Made by a program: the position numbers and the translations under genes. From Cylindrospermum sp. NIES-4074 (GTDB lineage Bacteria; Cyanobacteriota; Cyanobacteriia; Cyanobacteriales; Nostocaceae), in assembly GCA_003994795.1 (NCBI GenBank), contig AP018272.1, positions 124,001 through 188,000 of the forward strand: DNA of 64,000 nt, given 5' to 3'. The stretch's first letter is position 1. Every line of letters starts with the position of its first letter. Shown one piece after another: positions 1 to 8,736 of the stretch. Under the pieces are notes generated by a model. The model ran no database searches. It saw only the letters and a list, made by a program, of their open reading frames with translations, and was not told the origin of the DNA.

Positions 1-2
1 GT

Positions 3-620
3 TATGATATCAGCAGCAGTGCTACCACCCTCACAGCCACCAACGAATGGAATTTAACCTCTAATTTGCCAACGGTCAGTTCCACTAATCTAGGCTTGGA
101 AGCGATCGCATGGGTGCCAGACACTTATTTAGTGGCTAATCAATTCATAGACGAAAGTACCAATCAGCCCTATGACCCAAATATTTATCCGTTGCACGGC
201 ACGGGATTGTTTTTCGTTGGGTTAGAAGCGAATGGACAAATTTACGCCTATGTACTCAACTCTGACTCCAGCTATAAGCGTATCGCCACCATTGCCAGCG
301 GTCATACAAAGATTATGGATTTGTCCTTTGACCGCGATAATGGGGTTTTATGGGCGTATTGCGACAACAATTGCAGCAATCGCTCGCATTTGCTGGCCAT
401 CGACACCACTGTTGGCTCGGCAACGCGGGGCAAATTCATCATCCGCAAGGCTTACGAACGCCCAAGTTCGATGTCTAACATCAATAACGAAGGTATCGCC
501 ATTGCGCCCAATTCGGAATGCAACACCAGCAATCTAAAACAGTTCTTCTGGGCGGATGATTCCGAAACCAACGGTCATGCGATTCGCCGTGGAACAATTC
601 CTTGTGGGCCATTGTTTTAA
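3..620 (+). CDS. Beta-propeller / esterase-like secreted protein, 3' part
   Basis: The reading frame is already open at the window edge, so only the C-terminal ~205 residues are visible and the start lies outside. The stretch GLEAIAWVP, the block HTKIMDLSFDRDNGVLWAYC and the late NNEGIAIAP motif resemble blades of six-bladed propellers in the esterase-like phytase / SdiA-regulated group. These are usually secreted, calcium-binding hydrolases or carbohydrate-associated proteins. Cysteine pairs (DNNCSNR, SECNTSN, IPCGPL) fit an extracytoplasmic protein. No catalytic residue can be assigned from this piece. The assignment rests on pattern resemblance only. Confidence 0.45.
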   Translation, partial: YDISSSATTLTATNEWNLTSNLPTVSSTNLGLEAIAWVPDTYLVANQFIDESTNQPYDPNIYPLHGTGLFFVGLEANGQIYAYVLNSDSSYKRIATIASGHTKIMDLSFDRDNGVLWAYCDNNCSNRSHLLAIDTTVGSATRGKFIIRKAYERPSSMSNINNEGIAIAPNSECNTSNLKQFFWADDSETNGHAIRRGTIPCGPLF

Positions 621-644
621 GCCGACAGTGCTCGTCATTTAACT

Positions 645-868
645 AGGACTTACGCACACTCTACGAATTCTTCTCTACGAGACGCTGACGCGTTGGCGGA
701 AGCCTCTCGTAGAGAAGGCGTTTTTCTCTACGAGACGCTAACGCTTTGGCGTCTTCTCTGCGAGACGCTACGCTTTGGCGGAAGCCGACGCACCAGAAGG
801 CGGTATGCCTCTGGCTCCCGTAAGGGATACGATAAATTAAGCTTTTTGGCGATTTTTGCGTAAGTCCT
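645..868. repeat. MITE-like element, family B, copy 1
   Basis: A 224 bp non-coding block with inverted ends AGGACTTACGCA and TGCGTAAGTCCT. The interior is filled with CTCTACGAGACGCT / GCGTTGGCGGAAGCC palindromic Nostoc-type repeats. A second copy lies at 47412-47658 with the same head (ACTCTA-GAATTCTTCTCTAC) and tail (GATAAATTAAGCTTTTT). The 12 bp ends are identical to the ends of the IS at 28713-29850, so that transposase could mobilise it (inference). Confidence 0.7.
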
Positions 869-874
869 GATTAC

Positions 875-948
875 TAACAAAATATTGCGAACATTTTGAA
901 ACATTAATAAATCGCCGAAAACCTTGTTAAATAAAGGTTTTAGATTGC
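875..948 (+). repeat. ~70 bp dispersed repeat, left copy
   Basis: This AT-rich block, containing GCGAACATTTTG, AACATTAATAAAT and CCTTGTTAAATAAAGGTTT, recurs inverted at about 63171-63244 with only a handful of mismatches over ~70 bp. The right copy sits upstream of the mob genes next to iteron-like repeats. Conservation over 62 kb suggests a functional plasmid element such as an iteron or regulatory region, or a mobile repeat. Confidence 0.6.
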
Positions 949-968
949 CCTCGAATTTTCTACGGTAA

Positions 969-1226
969 AAGATAAATAATACTCAGTATCTTGATGATAG
1001 TGTTAACGATACAGCAATAACTAATCAGAAAACTGAAGCACAAAACCGCAAACAGTCAATCATTATTATTGTGGCGATGATTTTGGCTGGTATTGTGGGA
1101 TGCCACTACTATTTTGTCCCCGAAGAAACTGTAGGCGAATGCCAAGATTTAGTGGTAGGGAAAATGGCAAAGCGTGAAGGTAAGAGAGCAGTTAGCAGTA
1201 AAGACTTTGAGCGTTATTACAATTAA
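969..1226 (+). CDS. Small single-pass membrane protein, start uncertain
   Basis: A frame open from 969 to the TAA at 1224 encodes a polar N-terminus, a hydrophobic segment (SIIIIVAMILAGIVGC) and a basic tail ending KDFERYYN. No ATG precedes the hydrophobic segment; GTG at 1071 or ATG at 1077 are possible starts. From those starts the segment would be a lipoprotein-like signal with Cys in IVGC. The lack of an upstream start codon suggests a truncated or decayed gene. Function unknown. Confidence 0.3.
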   Translation, partial: KINNTQYLDDSVNDTAITNQKTEAQNRKQSIIIIVAMILAGIVGCHYYFVPEETVGECQDLVVGKMAKREGKRAVSSKDFERYYN

Positions 1227-1822
1227 TAAACTAGAACTTTTGCAAGGAGTCTGTTCTAGACATGAGTAAAAAAATACAATGGTCTTAATGCACCGCACCA
1301 AATAAAATCAATAATAAAGTTAATTTTAAATTAGACTTTGTTAAACAAAAGGTTAATCTTTTGATAAAAATTCGATATTGCTATCCAAAGAATGTCAGAT
1401 AAAGCTAATGTTTGGAAAACCTCTGTAATCCTGCTAAAATCACTTTGACAATTAACTAGCTTTATAAATTCATAATTCATGCTCAGGCTGTAGACAAAAT
1501 AGCTTTAGTTTTTCATAACTAAATATTTAAATAATGAGTAATCGGTTCTCATAACCCTGAAACCTAGCAACCGTAGACTTAGTAAAACTTTTCCTAAACA
1601 AACGGTTTAACGCTTATAGATGCGTTATGGCGCTACTAAACGAGTATAAGTCCTAAATTTTATCTTTTAAATATATGGGCTGAAAAATCGCACTTAGTGC
1701 ATGATTTCCTAAATTACTCACAAAAAACTCCGCGAACCTCTGCGCGTACTCAGCGCACCTCTGCGTTAAAAAGCTCTATGAATTAATGCAAATATCCAAT
1801 ATTGCAGATCAACTTTAAATTT
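1227..1822. other. AT-rich intergenic region
   Basis: No reading frame with coding character was seen. Near 1725-1770 there is the common cyanobacterial low-complexity string built from CCTCTGCG and CAGCGCACCTCTGCG. The region probably holds the promoter of the AAA+ ATPase gene, but no convincing -35/-10 pair or Shine-Dalgarno site is visible. Confidence 0.4.
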
Positions 1823-3832
1823 ATGACTACCCACTTATCAACACCAGAACTAACTAGTAGTTGGCTGGAAGCTAACCAGAATTATCTAATAAAGGCAACT
1901 ACCCGCGTGCAGGAAGCCTTGCAAAATTATCTTCATCAAATGGAAGATATTCCTCATGACGAAAAAATAGAGAATTGGAAGGTTAGCGAAGATTTCCACT
2001 CTGCCAGTTTGGACAGTGGAGAGTCATCAAATTTAGAAAAATTGTGCGACGTTTTCGACTTGTCGCCGTTTGAGCGGGATGTATTGCTATTGTGTGCGGG
2101 GGCGGAACTAAATCGCAGTTGGTCTTTGCTGTTTGCCAAAATTCAGAGCAATCCCCAAAATAACTATCCCACTTTTAGTTTAGCCTTAGAAGTATTACCA
2201 GAAGCGCATTGGAGTGCGCTAATGCCTGATAGTTCTCTGCGTCGATGGCGAATGATTGAAGTTGGGCCAGGCAACACTCTCACCACAAGTGCGCTGCGGA
2301 TTGATGAACGGATATTGCACTATCTCACGGGAGTGCAACATTTAGATGAACGCTTGACAGAGATTGAGATGCCAATACCAGAAGCGGATTATTTAGTGTC
2401 ATCCCATCAGAAAATAGCAGAAGAGTTGGCATATACTTGGGTGCAAGCGTTGCAAGAGACAGAACTGTTGCCTGTTTTGCAATTATGTGGCCCAGACGTA
2501 ACCAGTAAATTAGCGATCGCCACCGTAAGTTGTGCTTTATTGGGTTTAAATCTCTATGCCATCTCCGCTGAAGCCCTTCCCACCAATACAAACCAACTCA
2601 ATCTCATCAAGCGGTTGTGTGAGCGAGAATGGGCATTAAGCGATCGCGTATTGCTACTAGATTGTGATCAAGTAGAGACAGAAGCAACCAGAGAAAGTGC
2701 GATCGCTCGTTTCATAGAAAGCATTAACTGTCCTTTAATTATTACCAGTCGCGATCGCCGTCGTCAAAGGCAACGTCCCTTAATTACCTTTGACGTGCAG
2801 CAACCCACCGCCGACGAACAGCAGTTGATTTGGCAAAATGCTTTAGGGGAGATAACACCCACCCTCAAAGAACATATAGAAATCCTCGTATCTAATTTTA
2901 GCCTCAACCCTCCCGCCATTCAAACAGCTTGTTTAAAAGTTAGAAGTGCCAAAAGAGAAAAACAAGAGGAGGAAGAGACAACAAATACCAAAATCCAACA
3001 TCAATTATGGGATATTTGCCGCAATCAAGCGCGTCCACGTCTAGATGAACTAGCCCAACGAATTGAACTAACAGTTGGTTGGGATGATTTAGTATTACCA
3101 GACAAAGAAAGGCACACCTTGCGGCAGATTATCGCTCATGTAGCCCAACGCTCAAAAGTATATAACAGTTGGGGATTTGGCAGCAGAAGCGGACGGGGAC
3201 TAGGAATCAGTGCCTTGTTTGCTGGGGTTAGCGGCACAGGTAAGACCACAGCAGCAGAGTTAGTCGCTAAAGAGTTGAGATTAGACCTTTATCGCATCGA
3301 CCTGAGTTCAGTGGTGAGTAAGTATATTGGTGAGACAGAAAAGAATCTGCGGCGGGTATTTGATGCAGCAGAAGCCGGTGGTGTCGTTTTGTTATTTGAT
3401 GAAGCAGATTCCCTCTTTGGCAAGCGATCTGATGTTAAAGATAGCCATGACCGCTATGCAAATATGGAAGTCAGCTACTTATTGCAGCGGATGGAATCAT
3501 ACCGAGGTTTGGGGATTCTGACCACCAACTTAAAAAATTCCATAGACCAAGCTTTTCTCCGTCGTATCCGCTTTGTCGTCACGTTTCCGTTTCCAGATGC
3601 AGTTCAAAGAGAAGAAATTTGGCAGCGTGTTTTCCCTAGTCGGACACCAACCGAGGGGCTAGATTACACCAAGTTAGCCAAGCTGAGTGTTACTGGGGGG
3701 AATATCCGCAATATCGCCATGAATGCCGCCTTTATTGCTGCTGATGCTGGTGAACCAGTAGAGATGAAACATATCCTCCAAGCTACCAGAAATGAATGTA
3801 TCAAGCTAGTGCATCGCGGCAAAAATAACTGA
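1823..3832 (+). CDS. AAA+ ATPase, contractile injection system (Afp15/PVC15-like), 3'-truncated
   Basis: The N-terminal half has the helical region seen in eCIS ATPases (LCDVFDLSPFERDVLLLCAGAEL). The C-terminal AAA+ module shows Walker A GVSGTGKTT, Walker B VVLLFDEADSLFGKR, a sensor-1 region (GILTTNLKNSID) and an arginine-finger-like RRIR. In eCIS loci this ATPase is thought to act in assembly or remodelling of the phage-tail-like particle in the cytoplasm. ATG at 1823 was preferred over an upstream TTG at 1802 because it opens MTTHLSTPEL. The last codons (AAA AAT AAC TGA) run into the left end of an IS630 element, which supplies the stop. A plausible original tail is found beyond the IS at 5162-5221. 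The missing ~20 residues may or may not matter. Neighbouring structural eCIS genes are absent from the window. Confidence 0.75.
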   Translation: MTTHLSTPELTSSWLEANQNYLIKATTRVQEALQNYLHQMEDIPHDEKIENWKVSEDFHSASLDSGESSNLEKLCDVFDLSPFERDVLLLCAGAELNRSWSLLFAKIQSNPQNNYPTFSLALEVLPEAHWSALMPDSSLRRWRMIEVGPGNTLTTSALRIDERILHYLTGVQHLDERLTEIEMPIPEADYLVSSHQKIAEELAYTWVQALQETELLPVLQLCGPDVTSKLAIATVSCALLGLNLYAISAEALPTNTNQLNLIKRLCEREWALSDRVLLLDCDQVETEATRESAIARFIESINCPLIITSRDRRRQRQRPLITFDVQQPTADEQQLIWQNALGEITPTLKEHIEILVSNFSLNPPAIQTACLKVRSAKREKQEEEETTNTKIQHQLWDICRNQARPRLDELAQRIELTVGWDDLVLPDKERHTLRQIIAHVAQRSKVYNSWGFGSRSGRGLGISALFAGVSGTGKTTAAELVAKELRLDLYRIDLSSVVSKYIGETEKNLRRVFDAAEAGGVVLLFDEADSLFGKRSDVKDSHDRYANMEVSYLLQRMESYRGLGILTTNLKNSIDQAFLRRIRFVVTFPFPDAVQREEIWQRVFPSRTPTEGLDYTKLAKLSVTGGNIRNIAMNAAFIAADAGEPVEMKHILQATRNECIKLVHRGKNN

Positions 3833-3899
3833 CCAGCATTTGAGGAGGTGTCAAACACTGATAAACTTAATATGACAAGTGATTGAGGGAAGGCGAGCA

Positions 3900-4460
3900 A
3901 TGCCCCAACCAATAGCAAAAGTCATCGTATTATCAGAGAAACAAAGGCAGCTGCTCTCGCAAATAATTCGTGCCCATACAAACCCTTATCGATTGGTGCA
4001 ACGGGCACAATTGGTATTATACGCAGCTTCAAATATGACAAATACAGAGATTGCCTTGTCGTTAAAATTAACACGAAACCGTGTCAGGTTATGGCGAAAT
4101 CGGTTTTTAGATGCAGTTACATCATTGAAGCAAGCAGAGTCAGAGGGTATAGATGATGAAGCGCTACGCAGAAAAATTATTTTGGTTTTGATGGATGAAC
4201 AGCGACGGGGTAATCCAGGGAAATTTAGTCTTGAAGAAATAGTACAAATTGTTGCACTTGCGTGCGAACTTCCAGCAAGTTCAGAACTTCCAGTGACGCA
4301 TTGGACACCAACTGAACTGGCACGTATTGCCGTGAAACGTGGAATAGTTACAGAAATTTCACCCCGTAGTGTGGGTCGTTTTTTAAAATCAAGTGATGTT
4401 GAAACCACATCTCAATCGTTACTGGCTCAACGCCAATCCTCAAAATCCTCAAACATTTAA
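3900..4460 (+). CDS. IS630-family transposase, N-terminal frame
   Basis: Encodes the helix-turn-helix DNA-binding part of an IS630-type transposase: homeodomain-like VQRAQLVLYAASNMTNTEIA, LTRNRVRLWRNRF, and the second domain ending SPRSVGRFLKSSDV. ATG at 3900 is preceded by GAGGGAAGG. The frame stops at 4460. The catalytic part continues in the +1 frame from about 4393. The natural junction is SDV to KPHLNRYW, which needs a +1 shift at GTTGAAACC around 4398-4404. Either programmed frameshifting or a one-base mutation explains this. Confidence 0.75.
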   Translation: MPQPIAKVIVLSEKQRQLLSQIIRAHTNPYRLVQRAQLVLYAASNMTNTEIALSLKLTRNRVRLWRNRFLDAVTSLKQAESEGIDDEALRRKIILVLMDEQRRGNPGKFSLEEIVQIVALACELPASSELPVTHWTPTELARIAVKRGIVTEISPRSVGRFLKSSDVETTSQSLLAQRQSSKSSNI

Positions 4461-5157
4461 ACAAGAATCTAATCAAATTTGTCAGCTATACCAACAAGCA
4501 CAAGAATTAAACAGCAATAACATACATATCGTCAGTACTGATGAAATGACGGGTATTCAGGCTCTGGAACGAGCGTATCCAACAGATACAATGAAACCGG
4601 GTAAAATCGAATTTCAAGAATTTGAATATATTCGACATGGAACAGTTTCTCTAATCGCATCATGGGATGTGGCGAATGGAGGGATATGTCATTCTACCGT
4701 TGGGGCAACACGCAACGAAGATGATTTTAACCGTCATATCGCTGCAATTATCGCAACTAAACCATCAGATGGATGGATTTTTGTCACCGACCAACTCAAC
4801 ACTCATAAGTCTGAGTCCTTAGTCCGACTTTTAGCAACCAATTGTGGTATCGATATCGATTTGGGTATTAAGGGTAAGTCTGGTATTTTGCACTCAATGG
4901 CGTCTCGCGCAGCTTTTTTGACTGATATCAGCCACCGTATTCGCTTTGTTTATACTCCAAAACATAGCTCATGGCTTAATCAAATTGAGTGTTGGTTTAG
5001 TATACTGGTCCGTCGTTTACTTCGACGTGGCAACTTTACTTCAACATTTGATCTTAAATACCAAATTTTAAGTTTCATTGATTACTTTAATCGGATATTT
5101 GCAAAGCCATTTGTTTGGAAGTTTTTAGGCTACCCTAATGCTGCTTCGACTGGTTAG
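4393..5157 (+). CDS. IS630-family transposase, catalytic frame
   Basis: Carries the DDE catalytic domain. The first Asp is in IVSTDEMTGIQ, the second in IFVTDQLNTHKS and the Glu in SSWLNQIECWFSIL, in the usual IS630 order and spacing. It lacks its own DNA-binding domain, which is in the upstream overlapping frame, so expression probably depends on frameshifting. The frame ends 2 bp before the right inverted end. Confidence 0.75.
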   Translation: MMLKPHLNRYWLNANPQNPQTFKQESNQICQLYQQAQELNSNNIHIVSTDEMTGIQALERAYPTDTMKPGKIEFQEFEYIRHGTVSLIASWDVANGGICHSTVGATRNEDDFNRHIAAIIATKPSDGWIFVTDQLNTHKSESLVRLLATNCGIDIDLGIKGKSGILHSMASRAAFLTDISHRIRFVYTPKHSSWLNQIECWFSILVRRLLRRGNFTSTFDLKYQILSFIDYFNRIFAKPFVWKFLGYPNAASTG

Positions 5158-5161
5158 TTAT

Positions 5162-5221
5162 TTCTGCCGCGCTGCACTAGAGCGATCGCTTACAGATGCC
5201 GATATCAAAGATTGGGTGTAA
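5162..5221 (+). pseudogene. Displaced 3' tail of the eCIS AAA+ ATPase gene
   Basis: Immediately beyond the IS630 right TA, one frame reads FCRAALERSLTDADIKDWV and stops. It resembles the usual C-terminus of eCIS AAA+ ATPases (acidic LERxLTDA-K-WV ending). If the TA duplication is collapsed, restoring one A in the AAAAA run at 3821-3825 makes it continuous with KLVHRGK. This suggests the gene was intact before insertion, with a later or earlier one-base loss. Confidence 0.45.
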
Positions 5222-5278
5222 CAACCCAAGGTTTTAGTCCCATATTAATTTTGCAAGCAGTGTTCAGGAGAAATTGAA

Positions 5279-7888
5279 ATGAAAGCGTTACATACGAAGA
5301 AGTTTTCTGGAAAAAAACCCATTTCAGATGCTGCCATACCAGTACAGTCTCAAATTAAGTCGCGTCCTTTTGTAGCGAATTCTGCCCCACAGAGTCAGGA
5401 GTTGACCCAGAAACCAGAGGAAGCAAAACAGCAAGGATTCAACTTAGCCCAAATCCCCATATTTCCAGGAACGAGACCAGCAGTGGCTGAGATGCTTCAG
5501 TCCAAGCAAGCTGAGGAGACACTTGGGGTACAGCGTATGGTTTCTGAAGAGGATGTTTCTGATTCTGGGGATGAATCTTATGAGACTGCTGATGAATTTT
5601 CTGATCATGAATCTGAATCTGGTGATGTAGAGAATATTGCCAGAGAAGTTTCTGATTCCATTGCCGAAGAAGTAGTGGCAAACCCAGAAGAAGTAATCAC
5701 AACAGATACAGATCAACAATCTAGTCTGGGCAGAGATTTAGCAGTAACAACTCTACAAGAACAAGATCAATCTGATTCTGATAATGAATCTTTTTATTCT
5801 GTTGAAAATTTTGGGGAACAGGAAGAACAAGAGCAGGCAGGGTCATCTACTAATGCGCCAAGATCATCTCAAAATCCAGGCAACGGGCAGACTAGCTCCC
5901 AAGACGTGCAGCAAGAAGAAGATAATAGTCCTCTTGGAGAAATAGTCGAGAGTATTGACGAACAGACGGCGGAGATTGAGAGGGATCTGCCTCCCGAGTC
6001 AGAACTGAAGAAGGTGGCAGCTATGTCTGAGCAGGAGCAACTACCACAGCACCCACCAGCCCCCACAAGACAACCGCCACCAATACCTGTAACACGGCAA
6101 CAACAGCCGCGACCACCAATACCTGTAATACCGCAACAGGAAGCACAACGGATGCTAGCAATGGATAACACGGCAAGAGCGCAGCGAATTGCACAATTGC
6201 GGCGGCAGGGGGTAGTACAGCGTGTCATAGACGACGTAATAGAGCGGTTAGAGGAATTACAGCGAATTGAAGCTGAAATTGCACGATTAGAAGGGAGAAT
6301 TCCAGCACAAGACCCACAACAAGGACAGCAACCAGCAACACGGTGGGAGAGAGTCAAAACAAGAATCAATAAACCCTTTGACAATACCAAAGAGCCGAGG
6401 AAGGAAGTTGCAGATGGGATAAAGCAACACGAGACTTATTCAGACCAAACCAAAATTCTGGGACAGGATTCGAGCCAGTCTAATGTCGATCAAGTTTTGG
6501 GGCAGAATCTTCCGGCCAATGATCAAAACCCAAACTCTCACTTAAACCTGCCCCCTGGCGAAACTGAAAAATTTGGCAATGATGCAGCCGTAATTGGCAT
6601 GACTAGGGATGATGTCAAAGCTGTTGGTGGTTTGCTTTTATTTCATGATTCTTTTAAGAAATTTAAGAGTGCATTTAGGGATAGGAGTAAGCCAAAAAGG
6701 GAAAGAATTGCAAATGCCTCTGACGGTTTAGGTAACATGACTTCCGCTGTTACATACACTGGATTAGTCGGAACTCAAGCACGAAAAGGTGGGGAGCATC
6801 ATCAGAATGTGCCGGATGCTACGCATGGATCTGGAGCTTTAGCAGCTGTCAAACAAGGGGGTACGATCGCAGGTACATCGATACCCTTTGATGCTGGTAA
6901 GGCAGTAGCTAGTGTTTTGACAACTGTGCCAAAGCTGATCATGTATACCGATGCTGGTCTAAAAGCTGCTCAAAGAGAGAATTTTGGTGGTCGCAAATCT
7001 GTGGGTAGGGGCGTTAAAAACGTTGCAGACTTGACAAAATCGGCAGCAGGTGCAGTTAAAGATGTTTCTAGTTTAGCTTATAGTATAGAACAGTCTAGTG
7101 GTGCTAGTGGTGCGATAATGGCAGGGGCAGAAGGAGCGAAAATAATTGCCGGAGGAGCGGTGGCTCCTGCTGCGGCTACGGTATTTGGTACCGCAGAGGC
7201 TATCCAAGGAGGCTACAAATTTAAGAAGGCTTATAAGAATAAGAAAGGTCTAGCCGAGATAGGGGACTCACCAACACTAGATCAACTTCAAACACTAGAT
7301 CAACTTAAAGAAATACAGAAAAAGAAAATGAAGCGTGCAGCCATAAATACTGTTCTTGGTAATGTAACACTAGCTGCTGGGGTTGTAGGGTTCAGTGCTG
7401 GGCCAGCAGGATTAGTGGCTGCTACTGCTATGGGTGCAAGTGTTGGAGCGTTTCAAATTGGACAATGGGGAACAAGAAAACTTAAGCAGAAAATGCGGGA
7501 CAAGGGAGTTAAAGGATTCGATTCTAATAAGACCACAGACAGGAAAAACGAGGCTAGGAAGGAACTTGCCGGAAATACTCTCACTATGCTAGAAGGTCAA
7601 TTAAGGGACAATGAAAGAGATACTATATTCTCTAGTATGGGCTTGAATGGGAATAAGAAAGATAGTGCAATTCAAGAAGTTTACAATGATGTACTAGCTA
7701 GATATCTAGGGGCAGCAGAACTAGAAAACCCCACAACCACAGTCAACCGAATATTAAAGCTGAAAGGGCACAAAAATAATTTGAAACAGGAAGTGAGTTG
7801 GGATAAGTTAAGTGATAATAATTTTCCAGCAGACTTTAGAGAGCAAGTGAAGAAAGCAGCGATTGACAAAGCTTTGAAGAAACGTTGA
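5279..7888 (+). CDS. Large eCIS-cargo-like protein, Gly/Ala-rich C-terminal half
   Basis: An 869-residue protein starting at an ATG after GGAGAAATTGAA. Residues 1-70 contain FVANSAPQSQ and FNLAQIPIFPG, a layout common at the N-terminus of cyanobacterial DUF4157/eCIS-associated proteins. About 85-250 is highly acidic. About 255-290 is Pro/Gln-rich. About 300-345 is a basic, coiled-coil-like Arg/Glu/Gln segment. About 430-760 contains long Gly/Ala-rich amphipathic stretches, including a strongly hydrophobic region near 695-730 (GVVGFSAGPAGLVAATAMGA). The C-terminus is basic. It follows the eCIS ATPase remnant. A toxin or cargo loaded into a contractile particle is a reasonable inference, but no enzymatic motif is visible. 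Confidence 0.5.
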   Translation: MKALHTKKFSGKKPISDAAIPVQSQIKSRPFVANSAPQSQELTQKPEEAKQQGFNLAQIPIFPGTRPAVAEMLQSKQAEETLGVQRMVSEEDVSDSGDESYETADEFSDHESESGDVENIAREVSDSIAEEVVANPEEVITTDTDQQSSLGRDLAVTTLQEQDQSDSDNESFYSVENFGEQEEQEQAGSSTNAPRSSQNPGNGQTSSQDVQQEEDNSPLGEIVESIDEQTAEIERDLPPESELKKVAAMSEQEQLPQHPPAPTRQPPPIPVTRQQQPRPPIPVIPQQEAQRMLAMDNTARAQRIAQLRRQGVVQRVIDDVIERLEELQRIEAEIARLEGRIPAQDPQQGQQPATRWERVKTRINKPFDNTKEPRKEVADGIKQHETYSDQTKILGQDSSQSNVDQVLGQNLPANDQNPNSHLNLPPGETEKFGNDAAVIGMTRDDVKAVGGLLLFHDSFKKFKSAFRDRSKPKRERIANASDGLGNMTSAVTYTGLVGTQARKGGEHHQNVPDATHGSGALAAVKQGGTIAGTSIPFDAGKAVASVLTTVPKLIMYTDAGLKAAQRENFGGRKSVGRGVKNVADLTKSAAGAVKDVSSLAYSIEQSSGASGAIMAGAEGAKIIAGGAVAPAAATVFGTAEAIQGGYKFKKAYKNKKGLAEIGDSPTLDQLQTLDQLKEIQKKKMKRAAINTVLGNVTLAAGVVGFSAGPAGLVAATAMGASVGAFQIGQWGTRKLKQKMRDKGVKGFDSNKTTDRKNEARKELAGNTLTMLEGQLRDNERDTIFSSMGLNGNKKDSAIQEVYNDVLARYLGAAELENPTTTVNRILKLKGHKNNLKQEVSWDKLSDNNFPADFREQVKKAAIDKALKKR

Positions 7889-7943
7889 AGAACAGTTAAA
7901 ACAGCATTAGTCAGAAAAAATAGACAAATAACCCTATCCTAAA

Positions 7944-8033
7944 AGAGCGATCGCCCCCACGCTGCTGGTAAACTTTGAGAAATTCAGGTGTTTGTTGGGA
8001 TTGACGACGAGTTTGCAGTGCTTCCTGAGCTCG
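7944..8033 (-). pseudogene. IS1182-like transposase C-terminal remnant
   Basis: On the minus strand a short frame reads EALQTRRQSQQTPEFLKVYQ followed by QRGG, close to the conserved segment ahead of the EGTISQ motif in IS1182-family transposases. The frame is lost on both sides, so only debris remains. Confidence 0.35.
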
Positions 8034-8206
8034 ACTTTATCCAAAATTAATAACTCGGTTTTCTTTATCCGGCAAAAACCCAGGCTTCTGGCAAATACTT
8101 TTTCCACGTCACAGATTATCGATGAAGTTAAAAAAGTAAAAGTCTTGTCCCACAAAGGTTTCAGCGATAGAAAGCATGGTGTCAAAAAAATGGATAAAGT
8201 CGAGCT
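8028..8206. repeat. 16 bp perfect inverted repeat pair
   Basis: AGCTCGACTTTATCCA at 8028-8043 is matched by its exact reverse complement at 8191-8206. The 147 bp between them show no reliable coding frame. This could be the footprint of a small mobile repeat or a long-range hairpin. Confidence 0.5.
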
Positions 8207-8238
8207 TGAAAGGGCTAGTCCTAAATTATATCTTTCTG

Positions 8239-8273
8239 ACTTCTGCCTTCTGCCCTCTGCCTTCTGCCTTGCC
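8239..8273. repeat. TTCTGCC heptad-type short tandem repeat
   Basis: Tandem TTCTGCC / CTCTGCC units, a low-complexity repeat class frequent between genes of filamentous cyanobacteria. Confidence 0.6.
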
Positions 8274-8339
8274 CCAACCAAGATCACCAAAAGTTGCCAA
8301 GACCCACTTTATGCTTTCATGCGCGGGTCGCTCTCCTAA

Positions 8340-8736
8340 TAGTCCCCATCGACTCAACCCTACTAAAAGTATGAAGCGTTGATGAACTGGATTGTTGCTT
8401 GTGCAGAGATGTCTTCAGCCTAAAAGCATAAAATTAGCTTATATATCTATTCGCACAATTTTTGATTACACAATTATTTCTGACACATACTAGGATCAAA
8501 TTTTTGTCAAAAAACAACTAAATTTCTTAAGATTTCGTCTTTTCAATAAGGTAAAGAAATACATCTGTCCGAAAAATAAATTGAAGTTTATTTTATTTGT
8601 GGTGATGTATAAGCTTTTACATAACTTTACTTTGTAAAGTCTTAGTAAAGATGTTTACGTCACCTTGGGTTAGTGATAAATAAATAGTTACCGATAAATA
8701 AAAAATAATTTTAGCAAAACCGATATTTTTTTCTAA
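8340..8736. promoter_or_regulatory. AT-rich leader before the biosynthetic cluster
   Basis: About 400 bp with no coding frame, very rich in A+T, directly upstream of the first NRPS gene. It probably contains the promoter. No palindromic operator or clear Shine-Dalgarno site could be singled out. Confidence 0.35.

Larger units (their letters stand above)
3828..5158 (+). mobile_element. IS630-family insertion sequence
   Basis: The element is bounded by short inverted ends ACTGACCAG (left) and CTGGTTAGT (right, reading inward ACTAACCAG) and flanked by TA on both sides (3826-3827 and 5159-5160), as expected for IS630/Tc1-type insertion. It contains two overlapping transposase frames. It is inserted in the 3' end of the eCIS ATPase gene. 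Confidence 0.8.

Noticed and set aside
5869-6390. 173-codon minus-strand frame, Ser/Cys-rich
   Set aside because: Shadow of the Gln/Pro-rich codons of the eCIS-cargo-like gene.
7992-8382. Two plus-strand frames of 68-115 codons
   Set aside because: They cross the inverted repeats and the TTCTGCC tandem repeat and run opposite to the transposase remnant.
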